A stretch of DNA of 64,000 bases from Actinocorallia longicatena (GTDB lineage Bacteria; Actinomycetota; Actinomycetes; Streptosporangiales; Streptosporangiaceae). Under the pieces are notes generated by a model, which saw only the letters and a list, made by a program, of their open reading frames with translations, was not told the origin of the DNA and made no database searches. The position numbers and the translations under genes are program-made. Positions within the stretch are counted from its first letter, which is position 1. Each line of letters begins with the position of its first letter. Below are positions 8,592 through 17,887 of the stretch, piece after piece. The stretch is from assembly GCF_039534125.1 (NCBI RefSeq), contig NZ_BAAAUV010000001.1, positions 558,001 through 622,000 of the forward strand, read 5' to 3'.

Positions 8592-9003
8592 TACGCGAGC
8601 CCGCAGTTGGGCGCCCTACGAGCGAGCGGCAGCGCGAATGGCGCGCAGCTCTTCAGCGACCTCAGCGAGGTCAGCTGGCCGTTCACCGGGCCAATCCGAG
8701 GCACCGAATCGGGCCAGCCAGACCTGGGCGATGACCCCTGCACTAATCTCTCGCTCGCTCCAGACCAACCCAACAAGATCCCGAACCTCAGGGTCGTACT
8801 CATCCTCTGGAGCAATATCCAGCAACTCCTCCGGGTCATACCGATTGATCAAGGAACGAACCGCGCCGAAGATCTCCGCACTGGACACGTCTCCATCATG
8901 GCGGACACCGCCTCTCGCCGAAAAGCGGGCACGGACGGTCACAGGGAACGCCCAGCCCCGCGAGAACTGGTGACAGTTGAATGCGCGAGCCCGCCAGTCG
9001 GGG
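8584..9003. repeat. imperfect direct repeat pair (8584-8611 and 8973-9003)
   Basis: Copy 1 spans the stop codon of the zinc-ribbon gene (ACAGCTGA, then ACGCGAGCCCG, CAGTTGGG). Copy 2 reads ACAGTTGA, TGCGCGAGCCCG, CCAGTCGGGG. About 24 of 28 aligned positions agree, with small indels. The pair brackets the minus-strand gene 8616-8942. Copy 2 could be the end of a second, mostly deleted cassette copy, or the two could be recombination sites. Confidence 0.4.
8616..8942 (-). CDS. conserved hypothetical protein (acidic, about 90-108 aa)
   Basis: The core reads AEIFGAVRSLINRYDPEELL, then PEDEYDPEVRDLVGLVW and ISAGVIAQVW. It resembles a small acidic actinobacterial protein family that I know only as hypothetical. 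It is predicted soluble and helical, with no signal or membrane segment. The frame opens with GTG at 8942 (MTVRARF). An internal GTG at 8888 (VSSAEIF) would remove a poorly conserved-looking leader, but neither start has a well-spaced ribosome site. It converges on the zinc-ribbon gene and is bracketed by an imperfect direct repeat, so it may have moved with the neighbouring mobile DNA. Function unknown. Confidence 0.65.
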   Translation of the reverse strand: MTVRARFSARGGVRHDGDVSSAEIFGAVRSLINRYDPEELLDIAPEDEYDPEVRDLVGLVWSEREISAGVIAQVWLARFGASDWPGERPADLAEVAEELRAIRAAARS

Positions 9004-9004
9004 A

Positions 9005-9690
9005 CCCAGGATGGCGACGCCGAGATCCCCGAGTGGGTCCGCCGCCTGGACGCCGCGCGGCTTCACCCGATGATGCGCGGGGATGGTTCGGCCCGCCACA
9101 TCGGCCGGCAGCTGCGGGTGATGCTGCACGCCTCTCGCTTGATCGTCTATTACGGCAAGAAGGTCGTCGCCGAGCACGAGCGGCTGTTCGCCAAGGATGG
9201 CCGCCGCTGGAGCTGGACCACTACCTGGAGGTCCTGGTCCGCAAGCCCGGCACGCTGCCGGGCGCGACCGCCCTGGAGCAGGCCCGCGCCGCGGGCAAGT
9301 CCACGCCGGTCCACGACGCCTGGTGGTCGGAGGCCTGCAAGGCCCACGGCGACCGCGACGGCACTCGCGCGCTCATCGAGGTGCTGCTGCCGGCCCGCCA
9401 TCTGCCCACCGAACACCTGGTCACCGGCCTGGCCGCCGCCCTGAAAAAGCCGGAGCCCTCCCGCGGACGCGGTCGCCTTGGAGGCCCGCAAGGCCGCCGA
9501 GGACGACGAAGAGCGGACCGCTCCCGAGCCTGCTCAGCCGGAAGGCGAGGCAGCGACGGTGACGTTCCTGACCGAGCGGCGCCTGGCCCGGCTTCCCCGC
9601 GACACCCGGCCGCTTCCCTCGGTGACGGCCTATGACCAGCCCCTCAAACGCGCCCGGCCGCCAGCGAGCGCCCAACCCAGGGAAGAACAT
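9005..9690 (+). pseudogene. istA: istA (IS21 family transposase) C-terminal remnant
   Basis: Frame 1 reads EIPEWVRRLDAARLHPMMRG and GRQLRVMLHASRLIVYYGKK to VAEHERLFAKDGRR. Frame 3 continues LELDHYLEVLVRKPGTLPGA, HDAWWSEACKAHGDRDGTRA and PTEHLVTGLAAAL. Frame 1 resumes with LEARKAAEDDEE, TVTFLTERRLARLPRDTRPL and a YDQPLKR end. This is the C-terminal third of an IS21-type IstA, broken by at least two frameshifts. The HTH and DDE catalytic parts are absent, so the left end of the element has been deleted. istB debris follows at once, as in intact IS21 elements. Confidence 0.85.
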
Positions 9691-9691
9691 C

Positions 9692-10110
9692 GTGAGCACG
9701 CGGCCCCGAGGCATGGCCGAGCAGGACGCCCGCGACCAGATGTCCTACCTGGGGTTCCTCCCGAACTCCTGCTGACCGAATGCGACGACCGCGCCCGCCG
9801 CCGCCCCGAGCGCCGTATCACAGCCGCCCAGTTCCCCCGCGACAAGTCCCTGCGCGCTTTCGACTTCGACGCCAACCCGGGCATCGACCCCGCCACCATC
9901 CACACCCTCGCCACCTGCGAATGGGTCAAGAAGGGCCAGCCCCTCTGCCTCATCGGCGACTCGGGCACCGGCAAATCCCACCTGCCCTCCGCCCTGGGAA
10001 CCGAAGCGGCGATGAAGGGGCTTCAGAGTCCGCTACACCCTGGCCGCCAAGCTGGTGAACGAACTCGTCGAGGCCGCCGACGAGAAAGTGCCGGCCCAGA
10101 CCCAGACGAC
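9692..10110 (+). pseudogene. istB: istB (IS21 helper ATPase) N-terminal remnant
   Basis: Starts with GTG (VSTRPRGMAEQDARDQMSYL). It shifts frame at about 9765 to ELLLTECDDRARRR, RITAAQFPRDKSLRAFDFDA and the AAA+ Walker A box GDSGTGKSHL. It shifts again at about 10020 to RYTLAAKLVNELVEAADEK and then loses homology near 10100. Everything beyond the Walker A half of the ATPase is gone. The breakpoint lies about 100 bases from the end of an acyl-CoA synthetase fragment, so the IS21 element probably took part in deleting the rest of that gene. Confidence 0.85.
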
Positions 10111-10203
10111 CGGCACCCGGGCCACGAGCAGCGGCAGCACAGGGGCTGCCGACGCGGCGTTCCGTCAGAGGCAGCCTTCAGCCTGGTGGTTTCAACGGAG
10201 GAG

Positions 10204-10640
10204 TCACGGGGCTGACATGCGGACGATCTCGTAGGTGAAGGGGTACTCGTCGAGGTCCGCACCCAGTGCTGAGGTGTCGACGGGTTCGGTCAGCTTGATG
10301 GTGGCGTGGGACCTGCCGTTGCGGAGTTCGGTGTCGATGATGCCGCTCACCCGATCCTGCTCGAGTAGCCCGCGGACGGCTCCGGCAACGGAGTCCAGGA
10401 CGAGGCCGGGTTTGTAGGTCTTTCCGACGGCGGTTGCGGGAAGGGCATCGATCATGTGGACAGCGCGGGGTGCGGCTGCGGGCTCGGGGACACGGGTCGC
10501 GATCCAAGCACGCAGCTCGTCCGGGCCTGCCGCTGTGCCGGGGCGTAGGACGAGATAGGCGACAGGCACTTCGCCGGCGTGCGGGTCCGGAGCACCGCGC
10601 GCGGCGCTCCGGCCAGTGGCCTTCGATGACGGCCTCGAGG
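10204..10640 (-). pseudogene. acyl-CoA synthetase (AMP-binding) C-terminal fragment
   Basis: Minus-strand residues AGEVPVAYLVLRPGTAAGPD, LRAWIATRVPEPAAAPRAVH and DALPATAVGKTYKPGL have the layout of the C-terminal AMP-binding subdomain of fatty acid CoA ligases. That includes the near-C-terminal catalytic Lys region (PATAVGKTYK). A Cys-poor tail runs to a stop at 10204. Upstream, VLEAVIEGH (about 10610-10640) lies in another frame, so even this piece is damaged. The adenylation core is missing. The gene would have lain directly downstream of the carboxylase beta subunit, and IS21 remnants sit at its 3' side. Confidence 0.7.
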
Positions 10641-10646
10641 ACGAGG

Positions 10647-12221
<1,575 letters not shown>

Positions 12222-12554
12222 TTCTCTCCCACCATCAGCCGACCCGTTGGAGCGTAACGCCGATCACTACCTGAACGTCTGTAATCTTGCGATAGATACC
12301 TCGCCACGAATTTTTCCCTGCCTGCCGACGCCAGCGAAACCTCGAAGGGGCCGCGCCGCAGGCGGGCGAGAGGGCCGGGCGGAACTACGGGCGCCGAGAC
12401 CCTGCGCTGCTGTCGGGCCGACCCAGGTCACGTGGGTGCGGTTTGGGGAGCCCGACGCCTCCGACCAGCCGCCATATCCCCAGCACACCACCACCGAGGG
12501 GTCTCCGCCATGCTCCCGTCAGGGATATCGCGACGGCCCATAGGATCAACGGCC

Positions 12555-13085
12555 ATGCATACCGGTCGCTGGAACCAGACCCTGACCTTCCTCCGGGAAG
12601 CGACCGTCAAGGATGTGCTCCTGCCGGGTTTTGTCCATCGCGATGGTCCGGTCCCCATCATCCGCTGGTGGTTCTGGACCGTCTATCTCGCCTCCGACCT
12701 CGGGTATCTGAAGGTGAAGATGAGTGACGATCACGGCAGCCTGCTGCTCAGCGTGATGCCCGAGCTTGAACTGGACCCCGAGCTCTTCGAGGAGGAAGAT
12801 GACGAGGTGATGCTCATCAGCGGCGATGCGCCGCTGCTCGGCAGCACCCTCCAGCCGTCCCGGTGCACCTCCTTCCGGTACTGGACGAATAGCGAATCCG
12901 ACCTCGAGGCCGGCCGCATCCGCTGCCTTGAGCTTGTCTTCAGCGGGGAGAACCGCCTCGTCCTGGACGCCATGCGCATCGACGGCATCCGACTCGGCAC
13001 CGCAGACGTGGCCGACCGCTGGCTCTCCTGCGGGTTCGGATCCACGCCCGGCGATCCCCCAGCCGAGCACCGCTGGGACCGATGA
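12555..13085 (+). CDS. hypothetical protein, acidic soluble
   Basis: A 176-residue protein (MHTGRWNQTLTFLREATVKD) with no signal peptide and an acidic central loop (PELFEEEDDEVMLISGD). It has several aromatic strands (RWWFWTVYLASDLGYLKVKM, CTSFRYWTNSESDLEAG). I recognise no family. The mixed alpha/beta look, small size and single-gene context would fit an immunity-type or stress protein, but that is only a guess. The start chosen is the ATG at 12555; an in-frame ATG upstream at 12510 is possible. It converges on the cupin gene with a 20-base gap. Confidence 0.6.
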   Translation: MHTGRWNQTLTFLREATVKDVLLPGFVHRDGPVPIIRWWFWTVYLASDLGYLKVKMSDDHGSLLLSVMPELELDPELFEEEDDEVMLISGDAPLLGSTLQPSRCTSFRYWTNSESDLEAGRIRCLELVFSGENRLVLDAMRIDGIRLGTADVADRWLSCGFGSTPGDPPAEHRWDR

Positions 13086-13105
13086 ACGATGTAGCTCGTC
13101 ACTGG

Positions 13106-13510
13106 TCAGCCCGTCGGCGGCCAGTGGCCCGTGACCGGAACAGCCTCATCCTCTCCCGACGGCCACGGAGGCATCGTGACACCGACGATCTCCAGCGCTT
13201 CCTTCCCGATAGCACGGAACTGAAAAGAGACGCCCGTCGGGATGGTGAGCGACAAGCCCGGCTCGAGCTCCGTCACGGATCCTGCGCCCTGAGAATCCCG
13301 CCAAATCTCGCCTCTGCCCGCCACCACGAACCAGACCTCTTCGACAGAACGATGCTGCACCGCCCGGGCCACTGTGCCGGCCGGCAATCGGAAATGCGCC
13401 ATGCTCCCGCGACTGGCGCGACACAGGAGCCGGACTTCGGATCCGTCCGGAGCGATGTCGTCGATATCCTCAGCAACGCGTTTCTCGCAGGGATCCGAAA
13501 ACTCATCCAT
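13106..13510 (-). CDS. cupin-domain protein
   Basis: A 134-residue single-domain cupin. The hallmark strand pair is visible: AHFRLPAGTVARAVQHRSVE with EVWFVVAGRGEIW (motif 1, G-x5-H-x-H/E-like with His and Glu), and a second motif around LEPGLSLTIPTGVSFQFRAI. Cupins of this type bind a metal or small ligand, and the substrate cannot be told. I start at ATG 13510 (MDEFSDPCEKR), because the longer frame to 13636 adds a leader of low complexity. It is probably monocistronic and convergent with the hypothetical gene at its 3' side. Confidence 0.75.
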   Translation of the reverse strand: MDEFSDPCEKRVAEDIDDIAPDGSEVRLLCRASRGSMAHFRLPAGTVARAVQHRSVEEVWFVVAGRGEIWRDSQGAGSVTELEPGLSLTIPTGVSFQFRAIGKEALEIVGVTMPPWPSGEDEAVPVTGHWPPTG

Positions 13511-13636
13511 GGTGCCATGGTCGGTAGTGATACCGGTCTTGTCTGCGAGCGATGATGGCCTGCTGCGGCCAGCAAGAGCCATCGCATCCGGGCGGCCGGG
13601 AACTGGGTGCCTGCCTGCCCACCCCAATATCGCCAT

Positions 13637-14195
13637 GGATGCGCCTGTCAGGGCAGCAACGAAGGTTCTCCAAACCGCCGACGGGCCTGGATGTGGTAGT
13701 CGACAACGCCGGGCTGCTCACCTCAGCGCGAAGGCCAATGAAGGGAGAGGGCCTGGACCGAAGTTGCGCTCGTGCTCCTGCCGATCGCGGACTCGACGCC
13801 CGCCTCAGTGATCTCGGCTTTCGCCGACATGACCGCGAGGTGGGTCTCAGGGGACGGGGCGGGGCCGTCGCCGACCGCGGTCAGGGCGCCGTCGAGCGCC
13901 ACGAGGCGATGCGCGGCTTGTGCCGCATGAAACCGGGCCGACGCTACACGAGGATGCCGTCGGCCTTCGGGGAGGCGACGCCGCAGGGGCGGTCGGCGAA
14001 CACGCGCTCGTCGGGGACGAACACCGCTTCGAACCAACCGGCCCCGAACACCGGACCACCGCGGAAGCACGGTCCTCCGCCGGCATCGTCCCCGCCTGAC
14101 AGCGCCTGCGGAGAGATCAACAGGCAACCGAGGATGCAGGACCGAAGCAGCCGTGCTCGGCAGCGAGCGCCCGGACCTCTTCAGCCGGACGTGCG
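13637..14195. other. gene-free stretch with decayed coding fragments
   Basis: No intact gene. On the plus strand GLDVVVDNAGLL (about 13690-13720) looks like the NNAG strand of a short-chain dehydrogenase. On the minus strand, 13945-14190 reads as a C-terminus (GGPCFRGGPVFGAGWFEAVF, VPDERVFADRPCGVASPKAD, stop) of an unidentified protein. Its upstream part would be cut by the MITE at 14196. Confidence 0.35.
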
Positions 14196-14362
14196 CTAGG
14201 GGCTGTTTCAAAGTCAACTGCCCTACTGCGCGGCGCCCAGGCACGCACCTCGCGAGGTTGTCGTCGGTCGCCGACCCAACCAGGTCGACTCCCTCCTCCG
14301 CCCCCACGAGGCACGCACCTGGACGCCGCTCGCCACGGGCGCCAACTTTGAAACAGCCCCTA
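14196..14362. mobile_element. 167-bp MITE with 19-bp perfect inverted ends
   Basis: The left end CTAGGGGCTGTTTCAAAGT (14196-14214) is repeated in perfect inverted form at 14344-14362. Both ends carry CTAG, the YTAR-type target duplicated by IS5-family elements. The 129-base interior has no gene but holds two AGGCACGCACCT copies. It is therefore a non-autonomous element that needs a transposase in trans. The right end lies exactly on the stop codon of the adjacent lsr2 gene, which is preserved because the target site contains TAG. Confidence 0.85.
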
Positions 14363-14689
14363 GTGCGCTGCGTCGTATCGCTCAACGACGCTCGCGGGGA
14401 TACGGCCCCTTTCGTTCACCTTGATGCCCTGGCCGCGGGCCCACGATCGGATGTCCGTGCTTCTCTCTCGGTTGCTGTGCGAACGAGCGGGCTTGGACGC
14501 CTTTGATCCCGACCGCGGAGCCCGGCGTGCGTGTTCGACGAAGTCAGCCAGCCGCTCACGCAGAATCCCGGCGTTCTCGTTGCTCAGATCGATTTCGTAG
14601 TTCGTTCCGTCGAGCGAGAAGGCCACGGTCTCGTCCGCCACTTCTCCATCGAGGTCATCCACCAACGTGACGATCGTCTCGCGTGCCAT
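14360..14689 (-). CDS. lsr2: Lsr2-family nucleoid-associated protein
   Basis: A 109-residue H-NS-like protein of actinobacteria that bridges AT-rich DNA and silences foreign genes. Residues 1-60 are the dimerisation domain (MARETIVTLVDDLDG, FSLDGTNYEIDLSNENAGIL, RERLADFVEHARR). The C-terminal DNA-binding domain ends IRSWARGQGIKVNERGRIPA, where RGQG is the AT-hook-like minor-groove loop. The start ATG at 14689 follows GGGGAGAG. The length is normal. The last codons (ERYDAAH, TAG) coincide with the end of a MITE, so the stop codon is shared with the element's target site while the protein is intact. Main or accessory Lsr2 paralogue cannot be decided here. Confidence 0.92.
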   Translation of the reverse strand: MARETIVTLVDDLDGEVADETVAFSLDGTNYEIDLSNENAGILRERLADFVEHARRAPRSGSKASKPARSHSNRERSTDIRSWARGQGIKVNERGRIPASVVERYDAAH

Positions 14690-15127
14690 AGCTCTCCCCA
14701 GTAGACGCACATCATGGATTTTTATTGCTGATAATACCGCTCATTCGAAGCCAAGAATATGACGAAGCAAGGCAGGAGCAATCCCCACTTCGTGGGACCG
14801 CCGGCACTCTGTGGAGCGCCGACTCAGGCGGGGTGGATGGAGACTGAAGTGCGCCATTCAGGGGGTGAGATCCCACCGCTTGATGGCCGCCTTAATCTCA
14901 CGGGCGATGGTTCGGTGCCCTGGGTTCGGCCACGTGCGGCCCGCCATCGGAGTCCGCGCCTTTGTCGCACGGCCGTGTCGGATCCGGGGGCGCAGGTTGG
15001 GGCCGGGCCGGTCCGGGCGGGACTGTCCCGGCCGGGCCGGACGCTTCCGCCGCAGGTGGGCGGGCCGGTGTGCTGGTGCCGTGAGCGGCCGCCGACCATA
15101 CGGCGGCCCCCTGCGGAAGGACCCTCC
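14690..15127. other. intergenic region between lsr2 and secreted-protein gene
   Basis: About 440 bases between divergent genes. The part next to lsr2 (14700-14760) is unusually AT-rich (ATTTTTATTGCTGATAATACC), as expected for a promoter and possibly for Lsr2 autoregulation. The rest is GC-rich and holds no convincing gene. Confidence 0.4.
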
Positions 15128-15607
15128 ATGAAGACGAACGTGAAGGTGCTCGTGCCCGTCCTGGCGGCCGGGCTCGCGGCGGGAGCGGTGGCCGTCCCGG
15201 CGGCCGCGTCGCCGGCCGGCCGGACCGTGACGTACACGAGCGAGATGCGGCTGTACTCGCCGAACGGGCGGCCCCTGAACACCGTCTACGGCAACTGCGG
15301 CAAGTCGTGGCTGACGATCCGCGACGTCGGCGTCCGCAAGTACCAGGTGAAGACCGGCTTCCAGCTCTCCGGCGGCCGCAAGGCCATCTCCTACGCGTGG
15401 ACCGCGCGGATCACCGGGCCCGGCCACAAGCGCAACCAGTTCTGGGGCGGTGGCCTGCGGGCGCGCGCGAAGTGGGAGGGCCAGCACACCCACACTGTGC
15501 GGGCGGGCAGGTTCCGGGCGTCCGTCGTGGCGGGCTCGCACGCCGTCCTGACGAACCGGCAGATCTGCGCGTCCGGCCTGCCGTTCAGCATCGCGTCGAT
15601 CAGGTGA
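15128..15607 (+). CDS. secreted hypothetical protein
   Basis: A 159-residue precursor with a clear Sec signal peptide (MKTNVKVLVPVLAAGLAAGA, cleavage predicted after PAAA near residue 27). The mature part is about 130 residues, basic and Gly/Arg-rich, with two Cys (YGNCGKSW and NRQICASG) that could form a disulphide. The family is unknown to me; the size and fold hints (alternating short strands) resemble small secreted beta proteins. The start is supported by GGAAGGA seven bases upstream. It converges on the SGNH fusion gene with an eight-base overlap of the two 3' ends. Confidence 0.75.
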   Translation: MKTNVKVLVPVLAAGLAAGAVAVPAAASPAGRTVTYTSEMRLYSPNGRPLNTVYGNCGKSWLTIRDVGVRKYQVKTGFQLSGGRKAISYAWTARITGPGHKRNQFWGGGLRARAKWEGQHTHTVRAGRFRASVVAGSHAVLTNRQICASGLPFSIASIR

Positions 15608-16937
15608 CGAGCGCGCGGACGGTCGTGACGGCGATCGCCCGCGCGTAGCGGACGGCCCCCGGCGAGACGACGACGCACCGGTGATCCGGGGTGACCTGGA
15701 GGCAGAAGTGGACGTCGTCATAGACCTGGTGCAGGGTGATGAGCCCGCCGAACGTCACCTGGTCGGGGCAGTATCCGGGGGCCGCCCGCTCGAGGCCGTC
15801 GCAGGCGACGTACCGGATCCACTCATACCGGCTGTCGGCGACCTGCTCGTAGGGGTCGGCGTGCTTGCTGACGGGGGCGCCGGCGTCCGCGGTGACGTCA
15901 CCGTGGTCGTCGGCCACCACCTGGTACACCGACTCGTTCAGCCTCCGGACGCGTTCCCGGTCGGCTTTATCGGGTGCCTGCAGCACCCACACCACCTTCG
16001 GGCGGGGAATGCGCGCCTTCGCCGCAGCCCTGGTGATCTGCCGTTCGGCGGCGCGGGCGCCCTTCAGGTCCGCGCCGCACGCCGGACGGTCGCCGTCCCG
16101 CCCCCAGAACTGCAGGACCACGACCTTCGGACGGCTGATCAGCACGATGTCGTGCACCGTCCCGGGGACTTTCGGACCGCCTTTCAGGAAGTCGCACAGG
16201 TCGGCGCCGGGCCGTACGGCCGGGAGCACCTTCGCCGTCCGCGACTCGTGCACGAAGTAGGCGAGCGCGTTGCTCGTCTCGACGCCCACGGAATCGCCGA
16301 TGTAGACGACGTGCGGCGCGTCGTCCGGTCCTTCCGGAACCCGCCGGAGCTGCCGAGCCGTCGGCGGTACGGCCTTCTCCACTGCCGTCACCTGCGGCGG
16401 CGCAGCAGGGGCGCTCGCGGGCGCGGACCGGGTGGGCGGCACCCGGTCGTTCTCCGCCCGCGCCGGTTCCCCTGCCGTCGACTTCAGGAACGCCACCCCG
16501 AGGATCCCCGCGGCCGTGCCCACGGCCGTCGCCGCCGCCAGCGCCACGAGAACACCCCGCCGCGGTCGTCCCAGAATGACCGGAACGTACACCGGCGGCG
16601 GGCTCTCCGCGGCGGGCCCTTCCCTCCGTGCCGGGACCTCCGCCGACGGCGCGACGGCCAGCGCCCGCCGCACGTCCAGCCATGCCTCCACCTCGGCGTC
16701 CGTCCCCCCGCAGGCCCGGACGAACACCGCGACGAGGTCCGCCGAAGGCAGCCTGTCCCGTCCGAGCGCGTTCGTGATCGTCGTCCGCGGCAGCACTTCC
16801 CCGCTCTGCGCCGCCCGCCGCTCCAGCGTCCGGAAACTGACCCCCGTCCAGTTCTTCAGCCGGTTCAGCGCCGCGACGTACCCGGCCGCTCCCGCGCTCC
16901 CGTCCGGCCCGGGCCTTTCCCCGGCCACCTCGGCCAT
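15600..16937 (-). CDS. HTH-transmembrane-SGNH hydrolase fusion protein
   Basis: A 445-residue protein. Residues 20-75 resemble the XRE-like helix-turn-helix of actinobacteria (LNRLKNWTGVSFRTLERRAA, TTITNALGRDRLPSADLVAV). Residues 128-150 form one membrane helix (VLVALAAATAVGTAAGILGV). A Pro/Ala linker follows, then an extracytoplasmic domain that begins HVVYIGDSVGVET (Ser216 of the GDS block) and ends with YDDVHFC (the D-x-x-H block V). These mark an SGNH esterase/acyltransferase-like fold, often acting on cell-wall or exopolysaccharide acyl groups. The N-terminal HTH would face the cytoplasm. The start is the ATG before AEVAGERPG; a longer frame upstream looks non-coding. Substrate unknown. 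Confidence 0.75.
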   Translation of the reverse strand: MAEVAGERPGPDGSAGAAGYVAALNRLKNWTGVSFRTLERRAAQSGEVLPRTTITNALGRDRLPSADLVAVFVRACGGTDAEVEAWLDVRRALAVAPSAEVPARREGPAAESPPPVYVPVILGRPRRGVLVALAAATAVGTAAGILGVAFLKSTAGEPARAENDRVPPTRSAPASAPAAPPQVTAVEKAVPPTARQLRRVPEGPDDAPHVVYIGDSVGVETSNALAYFVHESRTAKVLPAVRPGADLCDFLKGGPKVPGTVHDIVLISRPKVVVLQFWGRDGDRPACGADLKGARAAERQITRAAAKARIPRPKVVWVLQAPDKADRERVRRLNESVYQVVADDHGDVTADAGAPVSKHADPYEQVADSRYEWIRYVACDGLERAAPGYCPDQVTFGGLITLHQVYDDVHFCLQVTPDHRCVVVSPGAVRYARAIAVTTVRALVT

Positions 16938-17245
16938 CCGCCGACCCTGCCTTCTCACTCGGAGATGTGCACGCCCTCGACAGCCGAACATTCTGGCACT
17001 TCTCACCACGCCGCACAGCGCTCCACCACAAACCGGACGAGCTGAGGTCGGGAGACCAACCGGGCGAGCGCACGTCGTCCGCCCGCTCCATGTGGGCGGG
17101 TTGACCGCATTCCCCCAACCGCTTGGGAACCGTACCCCGCAACCAAAACCACCAGGTGGCAAGGCCTGCTCCGCAGCGGCCCCTTTCACAGCGTTGATGC
17201 GGCGGAAGGAGGTGCCGAGGCGGCCGCTCGGAAAGCCGGGGAGGG
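16938..17245. other. gene-free interval
   Basis: About 300 bases between two minus-strand genes. It should hold the promoter of the HTH-SGNH gene and the 3' end of the response-regulator transcript. I see no small gene and no clear hairpin. Confidence 0.4.
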
Positions 17246-17887
17246 TCAGCGGCGGATGAGGCCCTGGGTGATGGCGGTGGCGACGGCTGAGGTGCGGGAG
17301 TCGGTGTCGAGCTTGGCGTAGATGTGGGCGAGGTGGGACTTGACGGTGGCCTGGCTGAGGTAGAGGCGTCCGCTGATGGCGGCGTTGGACAGGCCGTCGG
17401 CGACCAGTTGCAGGATCTCGGTCTCGCGGGGCGTCAGGGTGGTGGCGGGCGCGCGCATGCGGTCCATCAGGCGCAGCGCGACGGCGGGGGCGAGGGCCGA
17501 TCTGCCGGACGCCGCGGTGCGGACGGCGGCGGCCAGTTCCTCGGGCGGGGCGTCCTTGAGGAGGTAGCCGGACGCGCCGGCCTCGATGGCGGCGAGGATG
17601 TCGACGTCGGTGTCGTAGGTCGTCAGGATCAGGACGCGCGGTGCTCCGTCGCGACCGGTGATCGCGGCCGTGGCCCGGGCGCCGACCATCTGCCCGGCGA
17701 ACCGGAGGTCCATCAGGACCACGTCGACGGCGCATAGGGGGTCGGCGGCCAGGGTGACGGCCTCGTCGGCGGTGGCGACGTCGGCGACGATGGTGAAGCC
17801 GGGTTCGGTCTCGAGCACGGCGCGCAGTCCCGCCCGGACGACCGGATGGTCATCGGCGATCAGCAGCCGGACCGAAGAGGTGCTCAT
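17246..17887 (-). CDS. NarL/LuxR-family response regulator
   Basis: A 213-residue two-domain regulator. The receiver domain has the acidic pocket (LLIADDHP) and the phospho-acceptor Asp60 (VVLMDLRF), with TTYDTD and the switch Lys in GYLLKDAPPEEL. The C-terminal LuxR helix-turn-helix reads LTPRETEILQLVADGLSNAA and LYLSQATVKSHLAHIYAKL. Its start overlaps the stop of the histidine kinase gene by four bases, so the pair is translationally coupled and kinase-to-regulator phosphotransfer is expected. The divergent ABC exporter genes across a 220-base gap are the obvious candidate targets. Confidence 0.93.
   Translation of the reverse strand: MSTSSVRLLIADDHPVVRAGLRAVLETEPGFTIVADVATADEAVTLAADPLCAVDVVLMDLRFAGQMVGARATAAITGRDGAPRVLILTTYDTDVDILAAIEAGASGYLLKDAPPEELAAAVRTAASGRSALAPAVALRLMDRMRAPATTLTPRETEILQLVADGLSNAAISGRLYLSQATVKSHLAHIYAKLDTDSRTSAVATAITQGLIRR

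Noticed and set aside
15600..17735. 711-residue version of the HTH-SGNH protein
   Set aside because: The first 266 residues are a shadow of the response-regulator gene; the conserved part starts at MAEVAGERPG.
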